This document shows, in pieces, positions 22,074-32,299 of a stretch of 64,000 bases of DNA; the first letter of the stretch is position 1; each line of letters starts with the position of its first letter. Origin of the DNA: Sordaria brevicollis (Eukaryota > Ascomycota > Sordariomycetes > Sordariales > Sordariaceae). The translations under genes and the position numbers were made by a program. The notes below the pieces were generated by a model. It saw nothing but the letters and a program-made list of their open reading frames with translations, searched no databases and was not told the DNA's origin. The stretch is from positions 3,348,001 to 3,412,000 of the forward strand of contig JAUTDP010000006.1 in the NCBI GenBank assembly GCA_033439795.1. The letters run 5' to 3'.

Positions 22074-23831
22074 TTAAGCCTTCCCAGGAAGAACAGGCAA
22101 AGGGTCAGCCCGACTCTGCACAACCCTCCGGTAGTGCTTCCCGAAGATCTCATCCTTCAACAAGATCTTCATGGCCTCCTCCGAGAGGCTCAACTGCAGC
22201 TCGATCTCATTCTTCTTATTGGGGGTTTCTGCCGTAGGTTTTTCTGCAGGCAAAATCAATCCTCCGGACTCCCCAAACCCGTCCTGGACCCGGCGTTGAA
22301 AGTCGGCTTTGGTCGTCATAGCGTTGAAGTGGTACTTGATACCCATGCCGTAGTCTTTCCAGGTGTTCATGCCGCACTCGCCAGGCATGCGCGGGTCCAT
22401 GCTGAGACCAAGTTCACGTACGTCGGACGCCTTGTCAAAGAGGGCGTGGCGCTTGGCGACGTATAAACCGTCTATTTTCTCATGAATACAATCGTGCACG
22501 TGGGCTGCGAGCTTTGTCACGGAATCAGCCTCCCCCGCCGCCGCTTCACGCAGGAGCTGGTAAGCCATCTCTACAGCATCTTCTTCAGGGGGGCAGTCAG
22601 GAAAAGCACTGTCAAGCTTGGTGTATGCCCAGGTAACCCGGTTGCCAAAGTAGTTTTCGGGGAAATGTGCTCCGAACTCGGGGTTTGCGTCCAAGAACTT
22701 CTTGTTGGCCCAGTAGTAGGGAGTGGAGAAAATGGGCGCACGCGACTTGAAGTGCTCGTAGAAAACTGTCTCGATCGGATCCTTTACCTCTTTCGCGAGT
22801 TTCTCGCGGGCCACAAAGGTGTGCGCCCACACGAGGGCACAGATAACCGGATATACCCCGATTTCTCTCTCGACCGGGTTGACCGGGTCGGCCTGGAGGC
22901 GTTGGACGAGCCCGTCACGATACTCTGTCATATTATCGTAGTTAATGACGAAGATCTTGCTCGTGTTCTTTCTCTTGATGTCCTCAGCGCCTCTAATTGC
23001 GGGTGTAACGGGCTGGGTCGGGCCTTTGAGCGCATTGTCGCGGCAGTATTCAGGGCACTCTTTGAGCAACTGTTCATATGTGACGTCTGCGAGTTGGGGA
23101 TAACGCTGGGCGTAGGGAAAATCGAATGTGTGCTCGAGTGAGACCTTTTCGGGTTCTGTCTCTTCCAGCTCACCGAGGTCACCGAGCTCACAAGCGAACC
23201 GATCCAAAAGCCCATCCTTACCGCCAAACCCCATCCCGTCGAACAAGGTGTGGTGGGGAATGGGATTCAGCAGGAACCCACCCTTCAGGAACACAATCTG
23301 GACAGTCAAGACGGGAAAGGGATTCGCCTCTTTGTTGTAGAAGAACGGGTCCAGATTCTCGTTTTCATGGTAAGGGTTAAGGTCCTTGTTGTTGATGAAG
23401 GCCTCAACGGGAAACCCGTCCTTCTTGAGCTCGGCGTAGTCGAGGTACTCGGTCATGAAAGAGATGGCATGTGCCTGGTATTCAGCAGGGAATTGGTAGA
23501 GCCCTTGCAGTTCCGTCGGATAGCAGACCCTCAAATCGATCCTGAACTCCGAGTGCTTCAAGAGGTAGACCTTCCCGTCCTTGGATTTGGTACCAGTCTT
23601 GGCCAGTTTCTTTCTCATGTCCTCAGTCAAGTACTTTCCGAGCTGGAGCTTTCCCGCGTAAGCAGGAATCTTCTTGCGGAGGACTTCTAGCTTATACTTG
23701 ACATCCTCCAAGATAGACCTGGCAGTGTCGGTGTCGCTCATTGTAAAGCCGATCGCACGCCCACTAGCCGACCGAGGAGAGACGTTGGTCCATGGTCCAA
23801 GCTCCTGGATGGTGTCGAAATCGGTTTCCAT
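22074..23831 (-). CDS. BAHD / trichothecene 3-O-acetyltransferase-like acyltransferase (third of three)
   Basis: A single-exon frame of 585 aa from ATG 23,831 to TAA. It opens with ELGPWTNVSPRSASGRAIGF, has KLQLGKYL at about 61-68, and the catalytic HXXXD as HTLFD (194-198) after GGFLLN. The DFGWG region is eroded: after NTWKDYGMG it reads IKYHF at about 497-501, so the Trp is missing. Since that motif is structural rather than catalytic, activity may be kept. Codon use is more even than in its two paralogues. It is the upstream member of the tandem BAHD trio and the gene nearest the nested transposon block, whose edge is about 750 bases away. Substrate unknown. Confidence 0.82.
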   Translation of the reverse strand: METDFDTIQELGPWTNVSPRSASGRAIGFTMSDTDTARSILEDVKYKLEVLRKKIPAYAGKLQLGKYLTEDMRKKLAKTGTKSKDGKVYLLKHSEFRIDLRVCYPTELQGLYQFPAEYQAHAISFMTEYLDYAELKKDGFPVEAFINNKDLNPYHENENLDPFFYNKEANPFPVLTVQIVFLKGGFLLNPIPHHTLFDGMGFGGKDGLLDRFACELGDLGELEETEPEKVSLEHTFDFPYAQRYPQLADVTYEQLLKECPEYCRDNALKGPTQPVTPAIRGAEDIKRKNTSKIFVINYDNMTEYRDGLVQRLQADPVNPVEREIGVYPVICALVWAHTFVAREKLAKEVKDPIETVFYEHFKSRAPIFSTPYYWANKKFLDANPEFGAHFPENYFGNRVTWAYTKLDSAFPDCPPEEDAVEMAYQLLREAAAGEADSVTKLAAHVHDCIHEKIDGLYVAKRHALFDKASDVRELGLSMDPRMPGECGMNTWKDYGMGIKYHFNAMTTKADFQRRVQDGFGESGGLILPAEKPTAETPNKKNEIELQLSLSEEAMKILLKDEIFGKHYRRVVQSRADPLPVLPGKA

Positions 23832-24580
23832 TTTGGTGTCTAGTGGTGAAATGTCTGGTTTTCTTTTCGACGATCAAGTTGTTTGTTGTAGTTTTGCTGT
23901 TCTTGTTCTCTTTGCTGCTGATTGCTTTTTCTCGTGGTTGCTGCTGCTGAGAGAATCCATTTCGGGAGAGCCCCCAGAGGAGGCTTTATACAATTCTGAG
24001 GCCATCGTTTTTTGAGGATATTGCCAACAGTGAATGGGAAGTTCTCCTTGTCACGACTGGACTCTCTGTTGGCGATGAAGAGTTCGTTGGAGATCTTGTG
24101 AAGGTGGTGTTGGTGAGTGTCCAACCGGTTCAAGTTCAAACAATGAAGGAAGTGGGGAGGACACGACAACGAGCTGTCGGCGGTAAGACCGTAGTAGGAG
24201 ATGGGTGTTGGGAGACGAGACAAGATTGGGATGAGGAGTCGGGTGATTCACCACGACCGAGCTCAAACAAAAGAAATGGAATGAATTGGGGGCGAGAATT
24301 GAGACCGTTGTGCTTCATAAAGAGAAGTCTTCAAGGGCGCTTTGTTGACGTCTTGGTGTGCTCGTGATCTTGCGCTAATGGCAAACAGCGTAGAAACGAA
24401 TGAATGGAGAATCGATGATTTTGGTCGTGGCATGAGGGAGAAAGGAAGACTGTCCTCTCCTCGAGCTACTTTTTAAGTGTCCCAAAAAGAAGAGAAAGGT
24501 GGGGGACGAATACCTGTCTCGTCTCAAAGCGCCTTCCATTCCTGTGGTGATGGCATCACGGCCGCTTCCTACCTCTACAG
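23832..24580. other. Promoter-side intergenic region of the third BAHD gene
   Basis: Normal-composition DNA between the ATG of the third BAHD gene and the TA target of transposon C2. No gene or repeat is seen. RIP-like decay begins abruptly just inside the transposon end. Confidence 0.5.
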
Positions 24581-24582
24581 TA

Positions 24583-24613
24583 CCGTAGAAATTCGACAAA
24601 CTAGTAAACCTCT
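24583..24613 (+). repeat. Left terminal inverted repeat of C2
   Basis: Starts CCGTAGAAATTCGACAAACT immediately after a TA dinucleotide; pairs with 44,845-44,875 (29 of 31 bases). Confidence 0.88.
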
Positions 24614-24989
24614 TAGGCAAATTTAGGAGGAATGTAAGGGTTTTCTACCAGGAAACGCACAGTTCTATAGAAGTAGATGTCCATTATTCTATATATAAAT
24701 GTATATATATTAAGGTAGTATAGTATATTAATAGTCCGGAGGTAGTCGAATAAGGTCCTAGTACTATTCTTCTCCCTCTTTTTTTTAGCGGGGGATTTTT
24801 CCTATTTTATTGGGAGAATTGGGTATAGTTTTTGTTCTTTTTTCAACCGTACGTACTTTTATTTAGAACCTCTATTTTATTTATCCCTATTTCCTAACCT
24901 TAATTATAATATAATATAATATAATACTATAGTATTATATTTCGAGAAGTTAAGAATCTTTATTAGGTATATTTTTATTATTTATAAAT

Positions 24990-25493
24990 AAATAAAGGAA
25001 ATTAAATATTTAAAATAAATAATAATATCATTAACGTTTTCTAAATATTATAAATAATTTTTATAATTCGGGTTAATTTAAAAAAGGTTATAATGATTTC
25101 GTCGTCCTTCGAATACTATTATCCCTTAATATAAAGGAAGGATTGAGCCTTATAGATTTCGAGAAGTATATTTATTATAAGTAGATTTATAAACGAAGTT
25201 GTAAGATTATCGAAAATTTTATTAAGTTTGGTATTAAGGTATATTATTATATTACGGATTTTGGTAAATATTGGGAGAATTGGGACGATTGTTTAAAGAT
25301 TATAAGGTTTTAGTAGGAAGGTTTTACTATTATTTTTCGTTATTAAGATAACGAAAAGGGGAAGGAAAAGGGGGAGGATTATAAAACCGACGGCGGCGAA
25401 TTTATTGAATAGGGTAAGGGTAATAATATTAAAGGTATTGAATCTACTTTTATTAAAAGTAGGGATTTTGAGGAGAGTAATAATAAACTTTAA
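24990..25493 (+). pseudogene. Second reading frame of transposon C2, facing the transposase
   Basis: A plus-strand frame ending at TAA 25,491-25,493 reads coherently with only Gln/Trp-type stops. Recognisable blocks are DFEKY.YYK, a KIIENFIKFG segment, an FG.YWENWDD-like aromatic/acidic block, and a Lys/Glu/Gly-rich tail. The same order is read on the minus strand of C1 at 62,390-62,880. Its direction is opposite to the transposase. I do not recognise the family. The start is not defined because RIP has removed ATG codons. Confidence 0.5.
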
Positions 25494-25767
25494 TTATTAT
25501 TATTTATATTATTTATTATTATTATTATTATTATTATATTTATTTTAATTATTGAACTATTTATTATTTTTTATTATATAAAATTAAGTAAATTAAATAA
25601 TCCTTCTTTATTTTTAGACCTTTTAAATTTAATCCTCTTTTTATTATTATATTTTTTAACACCGTATTAATAAAGGTATTATACGTAACTTTCCCTATTT
25701 TATAGGTCCTTTCGAGTGTTTTCTCTTTTGCCCTTTAGCGTTCCTTATTATCGATTTCAAATTCTAA

Positions 25768-26068
25768 TAATAAGGACTACTTTCGCCTCAAAGAACAACC
25801 CTGCAATTAATGCAAAAGCAAGTAATATTATTCCTATATAAAGCGTAATGTCGAAAGAAGAATTAAAAAGAGTGTGCGCCCCGCACAAAAGGAAAAATAT
25901 CCTTCCGTAACGGACCCACTCTTCCTGGGCCGCGTCGGATCCACATTCGTAGTCGCGACCGCGACCGCGCCCTATCGGCCCGGTACGCCGGGCCGCTATG
26001 GTATTCAATATGTACTTTTACTACTATATGAAACTTTATAATATATATATATGAAACGTTCTGTATTA
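25768..26068 (-). repeat. 3' LTR of element B
   Basis: About 300 bp, starting TAATAAGG (TG to TA) and ending TGTATTA (CA to TA). It matches 42,026-42,327. It is strikingly GC-rich around 25,930-25,995 (GTCGCGACCGCGACCGCGCC). An 83-codon minus-strand open frame inside it is probably chance. Confidence 0.85.
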
Positions 26069-26511
26069 AAGAGAATATCTATTTGCACGGACATAAAAAT
26101 CTATTTGCACGGATACCCACTTTAATACTTTCTAGCTCTTCTAACTGGATTTTAAAAATATAGAAATATAAATAGTATCAGAATTTTTGTTATTTTTTTC
26201 TCCATCTCCCGGTATTAGCGCCGTTACTACCACTTATCCCTAATGTGGGGTTTTACCAAAATTTCAAATTTAGAATAATACATTTTCTTTTTTCTTTTTT
26301 TCTAAATTCAACCTTCGATAAACCTTTCTTTTCTAGCCTTTGAAAGGTCCTGGTATTTTGGTAAAACAACCGGAAAATACGGAGAAAATCACTGGTCTTA
26401 TAAATATTATTTGTAAATTTCTACGACACTTTTTCGTAAAGTTTTTAACGTTTTACTAAAAGTGGGTATCCGTGCAAATAGATTTTTATGTCCGTGCAAA
26501 TAGAGTTTCTC
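26069..26511. mobile_element. 443-bp foldback/MITE-like element at the B LTR junction
   Basis: Perfect 43-bp inverted repeats (26,079-26,121 and 26,461-26,503) each contain CTATTTGCACGGA twice. A second nested stem pairs GTTTTACCAAAAT (26,250) with ATTTTGGTAAAAC (26,355). The insert is flanked by direct GTATTA (26,063-26,068 and 26,512-26,517). It keeps CpA/TpG and has no coding capacity, so it is either younger than the RIP around it or too short to be targeted. It needs a transposase in trans, if it is mobile. Confidence 0.75.
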
Positions 26512-26599
26512 GTATTAAATCCCGGTTTATTAAGAGAAAACCGTACTATCCTCAATCGACCTCTATAATTATAATTATAGACGTCTCCTCCTTAAACCT

Positions 26600-29500
26600 T
26601 TTCGCTCCTAATTATAATCGTTTTTTTCCCGACCCCTTAGGGCGACCTCTACCGCGTTTTTAATTAAGTTATTTATTATTATAATCCTAATACTCCTTTA
26701 CTAAATTTAACGTATTAATTAACCGATTTTCTTTTATTTATTAATTATATTAATAACCCTATCTTTTTTATTTAATTAAGAATTTCAATTTTCCTTTTAC
26801 TTTTTTATATTTAAAAATAGTTTTTATTTTATATTCGTTATCGAATTAAGAATTTTCAATTAGGCTTAATAATAATAATTTCCTTCCAAATATATTATTA
26901 CTATTAGGAGCGAAGGATAAATATATAATCGAAATAATAGAGTAGATTTTTATACCCTTAAGGAATTCGAAACGGTATATTAAATTGCTTATTCTATTTA
27001 ATACTTTATATAATCCCGAACGCTATTAGGATAGTTTGTACGATGGATTTCCCGGGTAGTAATAATTATAATAAAATTATAAGAAGATTTTATTACCCTT
27101 TTTAAATTGGACGTTACGATAATAGTCGTTATATTTTCTCTTCGTATCGGCAGCGGCGAAATTTATAATTAAAATAATATTTTATTATAAGTATTTTTTA
27201 ATTATAAGCGCCTTTAAGTTATAATCTAAAAGGAATAATATATTTAATAGCCTTAGAAATTTAAATCCGTATAATTACTCGTAAGGTAATATATTCGTTA
27301 ATTAAATTAAAGCGTTATTTAAATTCTATTATAATAAAGGGAATATATCGTATTAATTTAAATCGGGGTATATAAAATAATAGAAATAAATAACGATTTT
27401 AACGGTTTAGTTTTTACGTTCTAATAATCCGTTTATTTATAGATAGTAAGTGGTTATTATTATTAATTTTATACTTTATATTTTTTAAATTCTTATTTAT
27501 AAATTTAAAATAAATTTCCGATTACGATTAGAAATAATATTTTTAGGTATACCCTAATCGTTTAATAAAAATTACCGTATTAATAATTTACCCTATTTTT
27601 CGGTAATATATATTAAATATCTTAGGATAAATAGCGTTCGCTTAGTAAATTAGTTAATAATAGGTATTAAAATATCGAAGACCTCGTATTTATTAATTTT
27701 CTATAAGGAATTGGTTATTAATATTTCGGGTAAGTTAATAATAAAATCGAGGGTTATAATATTTATTAGCAAATTATACTCTAAGCGAATAGTTTAATAA
27801 TTTTTATTTAGCGGATCCCGGCTTATTTAGTTTAATTAATAATTAGGGTAATATTTAAAATATTTCTTTATTAAATTAATTTTATAAGGAATAATTAAAT
27901 CCTTAAAGTTATATATTATTTTTTATTTTCCGAAGTAGTATTTATCGTTATATATTATTTGTAAAATTTCTTTAATATAATTAAACGGTATATATAATGC
28001 TTTCGATCCGTCCGGCTAGTTATAGTAAATTAGTTAAGTATTTTTATTAATAATAAATAAGTATCCGGGGCGTAAAAGAATTTTACCGTTTTCGGTAGCC
28101 TCTTCTAAATTTATTAAAATTTTAATAAATTTCTTATCTTTGGGGTACTCCCTTATTAACTTTTTTTAAAAGATGTCGTCTATTTTTATTTCCGCTATAA
28201 ATAAGGTTTATTTAATTAAGCTATAATCTTCGTTATTCCTTTATAAATTATTTAAGGCGGGTTCTTTATTAGGATTCTATTTTCCTTTTACTTTTAAACG
28301 GCTAAGGGCGTTCGGTACGAAATTTAATTTCTTGGGAATATAGAAAATCTATAAATCGTATTAATTTAAATAAATTGACGCGTTAATTAAACGCCGATTT
28401 CTACGGTCCGTAGACGTAATATATAGGTTAATTTATTTTACAATCCTTTTAATTATTAAATAATTTATTAATATAATAATAGGTTAATTAATTAAATAGA
28501 TAATAATACGTAGGCGCCGGATTATTTATACGATGTATACGATTTTTAATTCCGACGGGCTATAACGTATTTCGGCTTTTATAAAGTATTTATTTAGAAA
28601 TATTATAGGGAAGATTTGGCTAATTAATATTTAAGTCTTGGGTCGCTATTTGTATTTATTTTTTAAGTAGAAGATTATAACGTTAAAGCCCCGTTCGAGC
28701 GAGCTGTTAATTTGGATAAATAATTATTTATTGGGGTTATAATAATATAGGATATTAGGCGTTTTCCTGTTATTCGATCCGTATATAATTTCTTATAATA
28801 TTTTAAAGGATTCGAATTCTACGGGGGTAGGGTCGAATTTCGTAAATATATAATAATAATTACGTTTATTTATATTACCGATAACGATTTTCCCCAATTC
28901 TTTACCTTTAATTAATAGAATTACCTTCTAATTTTATAATAGTTCGGATAATTAAGCGTAATAAGGGACGAGGTAACGGAGAAAGCCGGAATTCCTAATA
29001 TAATATTTTAAAGCCTTTAATTAATTAGGGAATTCTAAATTCTTTAATATTATAATACGTTTTACCGTAATTATTAAATTTAAAGTATTTACTTTAAAGT
29101 TTAAAAATTTAACGTTCGGATAATTTAAATAAGATTTCTTTAAGGAAATAAAAATACTTTTCTCTGTAAATAGGTTAAAAACGGCCCTTAAATAATTTAT
29201 ATATTCCTTTAATATATTAGACGTAATAATAATATTATTAATAAAAGTTTAATAATAATCCTTATAAAGCGTTAATAAACGATTTATAAACTGTTATATA
29301 TAGGTTAATAAATTCCGAAATCCTATTAACGCAATTATTAGTATTTCGAAGCTTCTATAATTAATAAGCGTTAATTTATCGTAATAAAGTAATTATATTT
29401 TGAATTAATAGAAAAAGGATACTACGTTAATAATTATAATATAGCCTTTTTTTTATAATCGAACGATTACCTTTAATTAAAGCGGAAGGGGGTAATTATT

Positions 29501-30441
29501 AGGGATTGTAACGTAATTTAAAGCTCGTAGGTCGATAACCGGTCTTCCTTTAATTTTATTTTTTATTATCTTTTATACGACGAAAACCGGGTAGGCGAAT
29601 AGGGTAATTTCTTTATACTATTTTATTTTACTTTAGGCGTGAAATTTATCGAAAACCTCGTTTACGACCGCTTAATCCTTTTTATTTAATGAATATATAC
29701 GTATATTAATTTTCTAATTCTATTATCCTTCGATTAGCGGTATTTTTATTATATCTTCCTTTGGAATTTCGATTATACGGTTTTCCTCCTATATTTCTTT
29801 ATATTTATAAATAAGATTTATAAATTCTTCGAACTCCTCCTTTAAATAATTATTATATATGTAAATTCTTTAATTTAAAACGATATTAAGGACGTCGTTA
29901 TTTATACGGATATTTAAAGTTGAATATTTTTCGGGTATATATAATTTCTTTTTTAATTCGCTCTTAAATTTATTTTACTTCTTTAATACAATTTTAGTTT
30001 CCTTTCGTAGATTATTTTATAATTCGATTATTTCGGCGTAATAAATATTAATAGAGGATATTAAATCAATACTTTATATAATTAATTAAATAAGGGCGTT
30101 AAAATCGAATTCCCTACCGAATAGCGCCGCTAATAGGCTAGAAATTACGAAATAAATTCCCCGTTTTAAATTTAAAAAGGGTCCTTTAATAATTATAATT
30201 AAATAGATTATTATAGCTCTTTATACGCCGTTTTAAAAAGCGTAAAAGAAAGTACCCTCTTTATTCTTAATAATAATATTAATATTAAAGCGTTTATTAA
30301 TAATTGCAGTACCTTATATATTATTTTTGACGAGTATTATTATAGGGGTTTTTGCGTTAATAATCGCGTTAATTATTAGGGCGTATTTAGTATTAAATAT
30401 AAAATTTCGGCCTTTAAATAGTAATTTATAATTTACCGGTA
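26600..30441 (-). pseudogene. pol relic of element B
   Basis: On the minus strand, 29.2-29.65 kb reads as reverse transcriptase: an FAYPVFVVYK lead-in, then GRPVIDLRALN (about 29,520-29,550) and a YPP block. RNase H and integrase-like sequence follows toward lower coordinates. Many RIP-type stops are present. The upstream part of the gene is displaced to 37,878 and beyond by A2. Confidence 0.72.
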
Positions 30442-30446
30442 AATAT

Positions 30447-30684
30447 TGTAAGGGGTATAGTATAGTTGGCATAGATGTTGGTTTTAACGAATCGATAAGG
30501 TTTTATAAAGAGGGAAAGGGAAGAAAGGAGGCGCCCTCTAAGCGGTATTAACCAACTATCCTTTTAAAGACCGGGTATAGGCTACTCCACTTACCGTAGC
30601 GGTAAAGACCGTAATTGGCGGCCCGACTAGCGGCGTAATTGGTAGTATTAATTAAATTTAACTATAGGTATTAGCCCTATAATA
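30447..30684 (-). repeat. 3' LTR of element A2
   Basis: 238 bp, from TGTAAGGGG to CCCTATAATA on the plus strand. It is followed on the right by the pyrimidine complement of a polypurine tract. It retains more CpA/TpG than the internal region. Confidence 0.88.
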
Positions 30685-31010
30685 TTAACCTCCCCCTTCT
30701 CCCTTAATTAGGAATATTATATATAAATAAATATATAATTACATAGACCCCAAATATTAAATAATAGGCTATTACCGTACGCACCTCCAATATATACCCT
30801 ACGCCTCTTTCCTTCTCTCTTTCTCTTTCTCCTTTTCTCTCCTTTAACTTATCGAATAATTAAGACCGTAAGTATTAATATAGGCGTACGCCCTTATTAG
30901 CGCGTACCGAATATAATTCTAACCTTTCTATTATTTTTATTATTATTATTATCCTTTTTAATAATCTTTTTATAAGCGTATTAATTAATTATTAATTAAT
31001 CGCCGTTAAA

Positions 31011-32270
31011 ATGGATACCCTTATTATTATTATCCAATTCGAATTTTTCCGCAAATTCTTAACTTTATAAGAAGTTATTAATTCGTTTACCCCGCTATTT
31101 ATTTTTATTCCCGCTTTTTATTATAGTAAAGGTATTATTAAAATCGTTATTTTTAAACCCGTTATCCCGCTAAAGCCTCGTTAAATTCGGCCTAATATTA
31201 TTACCGCCGGTATAGTCGGTAAATTTACTCCTAATAATATTCGCGAATACGTCCTATCTAGGGCTAAGCCCTAAAATTCTTAATATAAAGGCTATTTAAT
31301 TAATAAATATAATTATATTATACCCGGTAAGGGTTTTTTTACTTTTGCGTATTTACTTTATTAATATACCCGTAAAGGCTATAAACCTATTCTTATTTAA
31401 ATTTAATCTATTTTTAAAATTTAATACGCCGAAGGGTATATATTTAAAAATTCCCGTAATAATTACTTTACTACGTTTAAAATTTTATTAGGATTTTAAA
31501 TTTTAAAGAAGTAAAATTTTATTCCTATATAAATTTCCTTTCTTCTTTCGCCTAACGGGTCTTTAAATTATTAATATACTTTAATAATTCTATTAATCGG
31601 ATTACCGCTAAAACGCTTCCTATAGAGTTTTCTTCCTTTATTAAAATTACCGATAATTTGGCTAATATTACGGAAATTTAAATTCTTAAAAAATAAATCC
31701 GTAAATTTAAAAATTTTAAGGAGTAATTATTTAATTTAATAATTAATATAAAGAAAATAAAGTAAATAAAGAATTAACGCGTAGATTTTAACCGCTTAAT
31801 CGAGGATTATAATATTTATACCGCCGTTAAAGCCATTACCGCCGATATTATTACCGCCGACGCCGCCGTTATTATTACTATTACCGTTATTAAAGAAATT
31901 ATTACTATTAAGCCTCCATCGGCGAAAAAGAGAAGAAAGGGAAAGGAGGTCGAAGGAAATAATAAAAAGTAACGCGGTAAATTTAAATAATAGGAAGTAT
32001 AATATTTCCTTTTAAATATCCGCCCCGAATATAATATTTATCCTTTATTTTTTTCTTTTTTTATTATTATTAAGCCTTCGCGCTTAGAGAATTACCGTTC
32101 CGCGTTTCCTATTTTCCGCCGCTACGTCCGTAAGCCTTTAAATATTTATAATTTTATTAATATTTATATATTTAATTATAAAGAGGAAGAGGAAATTATT
32201 ATTAAGGAATTTATATTAGAAGTAATAGAGGATAATTTAATAAAAGATATTTAAATTAAATTAATTATTA
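31011..32270 (+). pseudogene. Antisense accessory frame of element A2
   Basis: It starts at ATG 31,011 on the strand opposite to gag-pol. The first part (to about 31,490) reads coherently apart from RIP-type TAA/TAG. The reading continues in another frame from about 31,560 to 32,260, so either an intron or a frameshift lies between. The second part shows a Leu/Lys-rich, coiled-coil-like stretch, a Thr/Ala-rich stretch (about 31,820-31,900), a basic KKRRKGKE patch and an acidic end. Together this is roughly 400 codons. Both A copies carry it. I do not recognise the family; gag is already present on the sense strand. Confidence 0.55.
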
Positions 32271-32299
32271 ATTTCACCGGGGCCTTATTTTAATTAATT

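Noticed and set aside
25757..26008. 83-codon minus-strand open frame with a hydrophobic end
   Set aside because: It lies wholly inside the element B LTR; the other LTR copy breaks it, and the residue pattern is not conserved.
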